From Tannerella sp. (GTDB lineage Bacteria; Bacteroidota; Bacteroidia; Bacteroidales; Tannerellaceae): a DNA stretch of 6,047 nt. The notes under the pieces are model-generated. The model was given only the letters and a program-made list of their open reading frames with translations, made no database searches and had not been told where the DNA came from. The stretch covers positions 1 through 6,047 of the forward strand of contig JAITDQ010000092.1 in NCBI GenBank assembly GCA_031282485.1. The letters are read 5' to 3'. The position numbers and the translations under genes were made by a program. This document shows, one piece after another, positions 1 to 5,800 of this stretch (positions are counted from its first letter, which is position 1; every line of letters starts with the position of its first letter).

Positions 1-1
1 T

Positions 2-127
2 AATCCGGCATTATTAAGCGACGAACCGTTTATAGACAAACTTTCACTAATGCTTTGCTACAAGGATACGGATGATGAGCGGGTAAGAAAAGAAATAACA
101 GAAATGATAAATAAAACAGCATGGTAG
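2..127 (+). CDS. C-terminal end of an unidentified protein, possibly the antitoxin partner of the next gene
   Basis: Only the last 41 codons are in the window; the frame is open from the left edge and stops at TAG 125-127. The visible tail is charged, contains DTDDERVRKEI, and ends in KTAW; it has no motif that proves a function. The stop overlaps the start of the following nucleotidyltransferase gene by 7 bases (ATGGTAG, 121-127), so the two were probably translationally coupled. Genes directly upstream of AbiEii-type toxins usually encode AbiEi-like winged-helix antitoxins that also repress the operon. An antitoxin or regulator is therefore the best guess, based on position only. The reading frame itself is fairly safe because of the tight overlap; the product is uncertain. 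Confidence 0.55.
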   Translation, partial: NPALLSDEPFIDKLSLMLCYKDTDDERVRKEITEMINKTAW

Positions 128-897
128 GGATTGACAGACTAAGAGAATATTTGGGCGGCTTTAACTCCAATTATGTGGTGATTGGCGGAACTGCCTGTAA
201 TCTGAATTTGGAAGATGCCGATTTGCAGTGACGGGCAACAAAGGATATTGACATGATTGTGGTATGCGAAGCCATTAGCACGGAATATGTCCGGCAATTT
301 TGGACATTCATAAAAGCCGGAGGCTATAAGCCATATCAGATAGATATGAAAAATGGAACGAAACGGAATTTCTACCGTTTTATTGAGCCAACGGATGCTT
401 CCTTTCCGGCGTACATAGAGTTGTTTTCAAGAATACCCAATGGGATTCAAATACCGGAAGATGTTCACATTATACATCTCAATGTGGACGAAGAGTATTT
501 ATCCGACTTTTCGGCGATACTGATGGACGATGATTATTATCATTATGCCGTTGAACATTCGCGGGAAATTGAAGGAATCCAAGCGCTTGATAAAGATGCT
601 TTAATTGTGCTGAAAGCTAAAGCTTATCTGAACAATAAAAAACGAAAGGAAGAAGGTCAACCGGTTCATCAGGATGATATTGACAAACACAAAAAAGATA
701 TATATCGGCTTTCTTTCCTGTTTTCAGGAGAAGAACGCTATGATGTATCGGATGACATCAAGGCGGCGTTGATAGATTTTCTTGCGGAACTTCAGAGCGA
801 ACCAATCAGTACGAAAGCCATTGCTAAAACGATGGGAGTAGCAGAAGTTTCCATGCAGGACTTTGTTCAAAAAATAGCAACTCTGTTTCAATTATAA
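121..897 (+). pseudogene. AbiEii/AbiGii-type nucleotidyltransferase (toxin-like) gene broken by an in-frame TGA
   Basis: Reading from ATG 121, the frame continues to TAA 895-897 (258 codon positions) except for one TGA at 229-231 (position 37). Before it lies VVIGGTACNL, with the GG of the nucleotidyltransferase fold at 22-23; after it comes RATKDIDM, with the D-x-D metal-binding pair at 42 and 44. Both halves match one family: nucleotidyltransferase proteins annotated as AbiEii/AbiGii toxins, which act with an upstream antitoxin. TGA ends the transglutaminase gene downstream and TGG is used for Trp in this window, so TGA is a true stop here. The change could be one base, for example TGG to TGA. 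The rest shows no frameshift, so decay looks recent. An ATG at 253 could start a 214-residue product, but this would lack both motifs and so should be catalytically dead. A sequencing error is the main alternative. Confidence 0.72.
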
Positions 898-912
898 CTT
901 ATACGCATAATG

Positions 913-942
913 CATCCGAGGCGCCCGCGGAGTTGTCGGATG
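913..942 (+). terminator. Inverted repeat after the nucleotidyltransferase gene, weak terminator candidate
   Basis: CATCCGA (913-919) and TCGGATG (936-942) form a perfect 7-base stem around a GC-rich 16-base loop, 15 bases after the stop at 897. Only a short T run follows (950-953), so intrinsic termination is doubtful. A second small stem follows directly: TTTCCT (951-956) and AGGAAA (961-966) with a 4-base loop. Together they could end the toxin-antitoxin transcript before the next promoter. The symmetry could also be an operator or chance. Confidence 0.3.
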
Positions 943-997
943 AATCATATTTTCCTCATAAGGAAACTTCCCTGGATAATTAATGCATGGATAAACG

Positions 998-1025
998 TTG
1001 TAAATAATAATTTTTTGTATCTTTG
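998..1025 (+). promoter_or_regulatory. Bacteroidota-type sigma-70 promoter for the transglutaminase gene
   Basis: TTG at 998-1000 is followed by a 17-base AT-rich spacer and then TATCTTTG at 1018-1025. This fits the known Bacteroidota consensus, a -33 TTG/TTTG and a -7 TAnnTTTG. Transcription would start a few bases after 1025, giving a leader of about 110 bases before ATG 1144. It is the only clear promoter in the window and probably drives both the transglutaminase and acyl-CoA synthetase genes. Confidence 0.7.
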
Positions 1026-1049
1026 CTGTGCGATTTTAAAACGAAATTT

Positions 1050-1142
1050 ATGGACACGAAAGCATCTATATTGTTATCAATGATCCCTATTACACGATAT
1101 TTATTACATTTTAAAATTATAAACTTTACATTCCTAATTTAG
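1050..1142 (+). CDS. Possible 30-residue upstream reading frame in the leader
   Basis: ATG 1050 opens a frame of 30 codons ending at TAG 1140-1142, one base before ATG 1144 of the transglutaminase gene. The peptide begins MDTKASILLSMIPITRYLL and ends in a hydrophobic, Ile/Phe-rich tail. It lies wholly within the predicted leader, about 25 bases after the promoter -7 box. The near-contiguous stop and start would suit translational coupling. There is no recognisable family and the DNA is very AT-rich, so chance is quite possible. Confidence 0.25.
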   Translation: MDTKASILLSMIPITRYLLHFKIINFTFLI

Positions 1143-1143
1143 T

Positions 1144-3852
1144 ATGAAAAAATTTTTTACGAACATGTATTTTTTACGGACGGGAAGCGCTTTGTTTTGG
1201 CTTTTCGTCATGAATATTTTATTTTCGGGCTGCACATCCGGGCAATCCGGCCATTTTATTACCGACAGGGATTACAGGAGGAAAATCCATGAGACGCTGG
1301 AGAAAAAAAAGGCTTCTTTTGCAGACCCGAAACTGTTTTCCGTATTTGATGACGAAATGACACTCCGCGAACGGGAAGCCATGGAATTTCTGTATGCTTT
1401 TATGCCTGTTGGCGATATTGCGAATTATGACGGCCATTTTTATCTCAAGAATGTACGCTCGTCGTTCGAAACTCGCGAAGAAATGCCCTGGGGGGAGGAT
1501 ATTCCCGAAATGATCTTCCGACATTTCGTGCTGCCGGTGCGGGTTAATAATGAACATCTCGACGAAAGCCGCATGGTTTTCTTCGATGAACTGCAAGAGC
1601 GGGTTAAAAATTTATCTTTATATGAGGCCGTTCTGGAGGTCAACCACTGGTGTCACGAGAAAGTGATCTATACGCCGTCCGACGGGCGGACAAGTTCGCC
1701 GCTTGCTTCCGTCAGGTCGGCATACGGGCGGTGCGGTGAGGAATCGACTTTTACGGTAGCTGCTCTGCGGTCGGTCGGGATTCCTGCGCGGCAGGTTTAC
1801 ACGCCCCGGTGGGCGCATACGGACGATAATCATGCATGGGTGGAAGCATGGGTGGACGGTAAATGGTATTTTATGGGCGCCTGCGAACCGGAACCGGTTC
1901 TCAACCTCGGCTGGTTTAATGCTTCGGCTTATCGCGGGATGTTGATGCATACGAAAGTCTTCGGACTGTATGACGGGCCCGAAGAGGTGGTGGAACGTAC
2001 CGCCTGTTACACGGAAATAAATGTAATTGACAATTATGCGCCGACGGCAAATGCCGTCGTGACGGTCAAGAACATCGACGGACAGCCTGTCGAAGACGCC
2101 CTGGTCGAATTTAAACTGTATAATTATGCGGAGTTTTATACCGTTGCGCAAAAGAAAACCGACGGGAAAGGCCGGTGTTCCTTGTCGGCCGGAAAGGGTG
2201 ACATGCTTGTGTGGGCGACAAAAGACGGGTGCTTCGGATACGGCAGACTGTCGTTCGGAAAAGACGGTGAAATCGTTATCTTTTTAGATAAAAAGCCCGG
2301 TTTCACCGGAGATTTAGAGCTTGACATCACTCCGCCCGTCGAGGGCAGTATTCCGGCCGAAGTCACCGGCGAACAGAAAAAAGAAAATGAAAAACGTTTG
2401 CGCGAAGAGGATTCCATACGTAACAGCTATGTGTCTACGTTCTACACCGAAGAAAAGGCGCGGGAAACGGTAAAAGATATGCTTGCCGCCGGACTGCTTG
2501 TGAAAAGCCGCGGCAATCATGCTCAAATCGAAAAGTTCCTGAAAGAAACGCCCGACAGCCTGATGACAAGAGCGTTGAGCCTGCTCAACGCCGTTTCGGA
2601 CAAAGATCTGCGCGACACGCCCGCAAAAGTGTTCCTCGATCATCTGAACAATACCCCCGATACCCGCTATCCTTCGTCACTCTCAACTCTCGACCCTCAA
2701 CTCTTAATCAAATACGTCCTCAATCCCCGCGTATCAAACGAACTGATAACTTCGTACAAGAAGTTTTTCCGGGAAAACATAGACGCGTCTTTGGCCGAAA
2801 ACGCCTGTAAGAATCCGCAGGTATTGGTTAAGTGGGTCAAGGATAATATTAATGTACGCGACGACCTGAACCCGCAACGCATACCGGTGATGCCCGCCGG
2901 CGTATGGAAAGCGCGCCTGGCGGACAGTCATTCGAGGAATATCTTCTTCGTTGCCGTAGCCCGCAGCCTGGGTATTCCCGCCCGGATAGAGCCTGTGACG
3001 AAAAAAGTGCAGTATTACGACAATCAATGGACGGATGTGAATTTCGATGCGCCCGAACAGACCGTGGCCGGCCAGGGATATGTCGTTGCGGCGTATACAC
3101 CGGTGAAATCGCTCGACAACCCGAAATATTTCAGCCATTTCACCGTGTCGAAACTGCTGCCGAACGCCCGTCTGCAAACGCTTAACTTCGATTCGAGGAG
3201 CCAGTTAGACATGGGAGGCGGCGATACATGGGCGGAACTGCTTCGCCAGCCGCTGGCAATCGACGAAGGACACTATATGCTGACTACCGGCGTACGCATG
3301 GCAAGTGGAAAAGTACTGGCGCATATCACGTTCTTCAACGTGGAAAACGACCGGACAACATCCGTCACGCTTACCATGCGCGACAGTCAGGATGACATTC
3401 AGGTCATCGGAAACATCGACGCCGAAGCGAAATTCCTCAACGCCGGTACCGGCGAGGAAACAAGCATACTGAATACTACCGGCCGCGGATATTTCATCGT
3501 CGGCATTTTAGGACCGCGGCAGGAACCGACCAACCATGCGATGCGCGATATCGGCAAATTCAAAGAGGATTTCGAGAAATGGAACCGCGGCATCATCCTG
3601 CTCTTTAAAAACAGGCAGAGTCTGGAGATGTTTGATAAAAACGAGTTCGGCGCCCTGCCTGCCACGATCGCCTTCGGCGTTGACGGAAGCGGCGAGGTTA
3701 CGAAGATGATCGCCAAAGCGATGAAACTGTCCGACCCCGACGCGCTGCCGGTCTTCATCATTGCCGATACGTTCGGACGCGTCGTCTTCGTTTCGCAGGG
3801 GTACACGATCGGCCTCGGGGAACAGCTAATGAAGGTAATTCACAAATTATGA
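1144..3852 (+). CDS. Exported multidomain transglutaminase-like protein, probable lipoprotein
   Basis: This 902-residue protein starts with a signal sequence: MKKFF, a hydrophobic stretch to residue 28, then LFSGC with Cys30 as the probable lipidation site. The Phe three residues before Cys30 is unusual for a lipobox. Residues about 155-260 form a transglutaminase-like (cysteine-protease fold) domain with Cys197 in YGRCGEES and His230 in DDNHAWVEAW. The third acid may be Glu248 or Glu250 in GACEPEP, since the normal Asp spacing holds Gly245. Residues about 295-385 resemble a carboxypeptidase-regulatory or CnaB-like beta sandwich, and about 395-430 is a charged linker. Residues about 553-655 repeat the transglutaminase pattern (SLGIPARI) with Cys and His replaced. 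Residues about 690-770 look beta-rich. Residues about 778-902 resemble a thioredoxin-like fold without cysteines (LPVFIIAD, GRVVFVSQGY). Such proteins may cleave or cross-link peptides at the cell envelope; the actual substrate is unknown. ATG 1144 is chosen because it supplies the basic N-region; no Shine-Dalgarno site is seen. Confidence 0.9.
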   Translation: MKKFFTNMYFLRTGSALFWLFVMNILFSGCTSGQSGHFITDRDYRRKIHETLEKKKASFADPKLFSVFDDEMTLREREAMEFLYAFMPVGDIANYDGHFYLKNVRSSFETREEMPWGEDIPEMIFRHFVLPVRVNNEHLDESRMVFFDELQERVKNLSLYEAVLEVNHWCHEKVIYTPSDGRTSSPLASVRSAYGRCGEESTFTVAALRSVGIPARQVYTPRWAHTDDNHAWVEAWVDGKWYFMGACEPEPVLNLGWFNASAYRGMLMHTKVFGLYDGPEEVVERTACYTEINVIDNYAPTANAVVTVKNIDGQPVEDALVEFKLYNYAEFYTVAQKKTDGKGRCSLSAGKGDMLVWATKDGCFGYGRLSFGKDGEIVIFLDKKPGFTGDLELDITPPVEGSIPAEVTGEQKKENEKRLREEDSIRNSYVSTFYTEEKARETVKDMLAAGLLVKSRGNHAQIEKFLKETPDSLMTRALSLLNAVSDKDLRDTPAKVFLDHLNNTPDTRYPSSLSTLDPQLLIKYVLNPRVSNELITSYKKFFRENIDASLAENACKNPQVLVKWVKDNINVRDDLNPQRIPVMPAGVWKARLADSHSRNIFFVAVARSLGIPARIEPVTKKVQYYDNQWTDVNFDAPEQTVAGQGYVVAAYTPVKSLDNPKYFSHFTVSKLLPNARLQTLNFDSRSQLDMGGGDTWAELLRQPLAIDEGHYMLTTGVRMASGKVLAHITFFNVENDRTTSVTLTMRDSQDDIQVIGNIDAEAKFLNAGTGEETSILNTTGRGYFIVGILGPRQEPTNHAMRDIGKFKEDFEKWNRGIILLFKNRQSLEMFDKNEFGALPATIAFGVDGSGEVTKMIAKAMKLSDPDALPVFIIADTFGRVVFVSQGYTIGLGEQLMKVIHKL
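2675..2709 (+). repeat. Decayed 7-base tandem repeat inside the transglutaminase gene
   Basis: CTCAACT occurs at 2682-2688 and again at 2696-2702, with the variant CTCGACC between them at 2689-2695. CGTCACT (2675-2681) before and CTTAATC (2703-2709) after keep the same 7-base phase. The tract encodes about residues 511-522 (SSLSTLDPQLLI), just before KYVLNPRV. Three 7-base units equal seven codons, so such a tract can lie in frame. It resembles the 7-base repeats elsewhere in this window but is degenerate, so chance is not excluded. Confidence 0.4.
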
Positions 3853-3864
3853 TTCGTATATTTT

Positions 3865-3886
3865 TTAATCTATTAATTCTTAATTC
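3865..3886 (+). repeat. Short TTAAT-based 7-base repeat in the spacer before the acyl-CoA synthetase
   Basis: TTAATTC occurs twice at 3873-3879 and 3880-3886, preceded by TTAATCTA at 3865-3872. The tract fills most of the 36-base gap between the transglutaminase stop (3852) and ATG 3889. No promoter or Shine-Dalgarno site is seen in the gap, which supports read-through from the gene upstream. The core TTAAT is shared with the longer array that follows the synthetase gene. Short AT-rich repeats like this can arise by chance. Confidence 0.35.
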
Positions 3887-3888
3887 AC

Positions 3889-5706
3889 ATGTCATACACA
3901 AACAGTCATTTTGCCGATATAATCTATCATCAGGCAGAGAAATACGGCCAGCGGCAGGAACTTTTATACCGCGACGATAAAAAGGGAACGTGGAAAAGCG
4001 TTTCATGGAACTGCTTCGCGGAAAAAGTTCGCCTGACGTCGCAGGCCATGACGGAATACGGAATCGGCGTACAGGAGAATATCGGCATTTATGCCCAGAA
4101 CATGCCTCAATGTTTCTATACGACTTTCGGGGCTTTCGGGATACGCGCCGCCGAAGTCTCCATGTATGCCACAAGCTCGCCTGAACAGGTTCGGTACATT
4201 GTTGAAGATGCAAGCATACGGCTGCTTTTTGTCGGGGAACAGTTGCAGTATAACAATGCCTGGAAAGTAAAGGGAGAGGTTCTTAAACAGCTGGTGATTT
4301 TCGACAATAACGTTGTCCGTCACCCGGATGATAAAACTTCCGTGTATTTTGACGAATTCATCCGGCTGGGTGACAATGCTCATGCGGAAACGCATGTGAA
4401 AATACTCCGTAACGAGGCGCTGAAAACGGATACGGCAATGATTCTTTACACCTCCGGCACGACGGGCGAACCAAAAGGCGTCGTCATAACGCACGGGAAT
4501 ATGCTCGAAGTCCTGAGGATACACGACCTGCGGCTGCCGATGATAAACGACAGGGATGTCTCGATGTGTTTCCTTCCGCTGACGCATATTTTCGAGAAGG
4601 CGTGGTCGTGCCTGTGCATCGCGCAGGGGATAAGTATTGCTATCAATCATGATCCGAAAAAGATACAGCAGATATTGCCGGAGGTGCGCCCGACCCTGAT
4701 GTGTAACGTGCCGCGTTTCTGGGAAAAAGTATACGCCGGCGTACAGGAAAAGATTGAAAATGCGCCCGGCCTCCTGAAAAAGATTCTGCGACATGCCGCC
4801 GAAACGGGACACCGCTATATCCTCGAATACAGAAACAGGAATATCAAGGCGCCTTTCCTGCTCGCGTTCAAATTTCATTTTTATGATAAGACGGCTTTTA
4901 CTTTGTTGAAAAAAGTAGTCGGACTGAATCGCGGACGGCTGTTCCCGGTAGCGGGGGCGCCTCTGGCCGACCACATGGCCGAGTTCCTGCTGTCGGTGAA
5001 CATGCCGGTATTATACGGGTACGGACTGACCGAGACTTCGGCAACGGTATGCTGTTACCCTACGACCGAAAACTACGTGATCGGCTCTATGGGCGCGGTT
5101 ATGCCCGGTCTTGAAGTGCGCATCGACGGGAGTAACAGCGAGATTCTGGTAAAGGGTAAGACGATCACTCCCGGTTATTACAAAAAACCGGAAGAGACGG
5201 CAAAGGTGTTTACGGAAGACGGCTTCTTCCGTACCGGCGACGCCGGCCGCCTCGAGGGTGATACGCTCTTTTTCCTTGAACGTATCAAAGACCTGTTTAA
5301 GACATCGAACGGGAAATACATCGCTCCGCAGGCTATCGAACTGAGCCTGAGTGGAAATGCGTACATAGAGCAATGTGTCGTCATCGCCGACACGTATAAG
5401 TTTGTGAGTGCGCTGATTGTGCCCGACTTTGAACACCTCGAGAATTATGCCCGGAAAAAGGATATCCCGTACGACAGCCGTAAAGAACTTATCCGGAAAG
5501 CAGAAATCATGCGTTTCTATCAATCCGTCATCGAAGACTGCCAGAAGAAATTTGCATCGTACGAAAAAATTAAACGTTTCACGCTCCTTGCGGAACCATT
5601 CACCATGGCTAAAGGCGAAATCACCGACACGCTGAAATTACGGAGGCGCGTGATTGCGCGTAACTATGCGGAACAGATAACAGAAATGTATGAGGATAAT
5701 GGTTAA
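3889..5706 (+). CDS. Long-chain fatty acid--CoA ligase (AMP-forming acyl-CoA synthetase)
   Basis: This 605-residue cytoplasmic enzyme should activate a fatty acid with ATP to an acyl-AMP, then transfer it to CoA, releasing AMP. Length and motif order fit the FAA1/FadD15-like branch of the adenylate-forming superfamily. Visible motifs are the phosphate loop LYTSGTTGEPKG (186-197), VAGAPL (354-359), the ATP-binding YGYGLTET (376-383), RTGD with Asp451 for the ribose (448-451), and the hinge region ERIKDLFKTSNGKYIAP (464-480). The C-terminal GEITDTLK contains Lys583, the probable adenylation lysine. The stretch at about 285-345, longer than in short-chain synthetases, is typical of this branch. 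The chain length of the substrate cannot be read from sequence. It probably serves use of outside fatty acids for lipid synthesis or recycling of released acyl chains. It lies 36 bases after the transglutaminase gene on the same strand, probably in one operon. Its last two codons and stop lie at the edge of the 7-base repeat array. Confidence 0.93.
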   Translation: MSYTNSHFADIIYHQAEKYGQRQELLYRDDKKGTWKSVSWNCFAEKVRLTSQAMTEYGIGVQENIGIYAQNMPQCFYTTFGAFGIRAAEVSMYATSSPEQVRYIVEDASIRLLFVGEQLQYNNAWKVKGEVLKQLVIFDNNVVRHPDDKTSVYFDEFIRLGDNAHAETHVKILRNEALKTDTAMILYTSGTTGEPKGVVITHGNMLEVLRIHDLRLPMINDRDVSMCFLPLTHIFEKAWSCLCIAQGISIAINHDPKKIQQILPEVRPTLMCNVPRFWEKVYAGVQEKIENAPGLLKKILRHAAETGHRYILEYRNRNIKAPFLLAFKFHFYDKTAFTLLKKVVGLNRGRLFPVAGAPLADHMAEFLLSVNMPVLYGYGLTETSATVCCYPTTENYVIGSMGAVMPGLEVRIDGSNSEILVKGKTITPGYYKKPEETAKVFTEDGFFRTGDAGRLEGDTLFFLERIKDLFKTSNGKYIAPQAIELSLSGNAYIEQCVVIADTYKFVSALIVPDFEHLENYARKKDIPYDSRKELIRKAEIMRFYQSVIEDCQKKFASYEKIKRFTLLAEPFTMAKGEITDTLKLRRRVIARNYAEQITEMYEDNG

Positions 5707-5770
5707 TGGTTAATGGTTAATGGTTAGTGGTTAATGGTTAATGGTTAATGGTTAACGGTTAACGGTTAGT
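5701..5770. repeat. Tandem array of ten 7-base units (GGTTAAT)
   Basis: Ten complete units run from 5701 to 5770: six GGTTAAT, two GGTTAGT (units 4 and 10) and two GGTTAAC (units 8 and 9); a broken unit, GGTAAGG, follows. The first unit holds the last Gly codon and the TAA stop of the acyl-CoA synthetase, and AAT at 5698-5700 may be a remnant of an earlier unit. The TAA in the first unit closes the gene, so gain or loss of later units would not change the protein. The variants are clustered, as expected from local duplication by slippage. Confidence 0.93.
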
Positions 5771-5800
5771 GGTAAGGAATGTGAAATAAACAGGATATAA

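Noticed and set aside
229..231. TGA read as selenocysteine or as tryptophan under a changed genetic code
   Set aside because: The transglutaminase gene ends with TGA and TGG is used for Trp throughout. The family has no known selenocysteine at this point, so a nonsense mutation is simpler.
253..897. A separate intact 214-residue gene starting at ATG 253
   Set aside because: The preceding codons in the same frame encode the rest of the same family, including GG and D-x-D. Starting at 253 would leave out the whole active site.
3853..3888. A separate promoter for the acyl-CoA synthetase
   Set aside because: The 36-base gap has no TAnnTTTG box or TTTG at a suitable distance, so read-through from the upstream gene is more likely.
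4003..4974. Long open frame of 323 codons on the minus strand
   Set aside because: It lies wholly inside the acyl-CoA synthetase gene, whose motifs are unmistakable, and its own translation shows no family features.
5011..5523. 170-codon open frame on the minus strand
   Set aside because: It is antisense to the C-terminal half of the synthetase and has no recognisable domain; long antisense frames are expected from this codon use.
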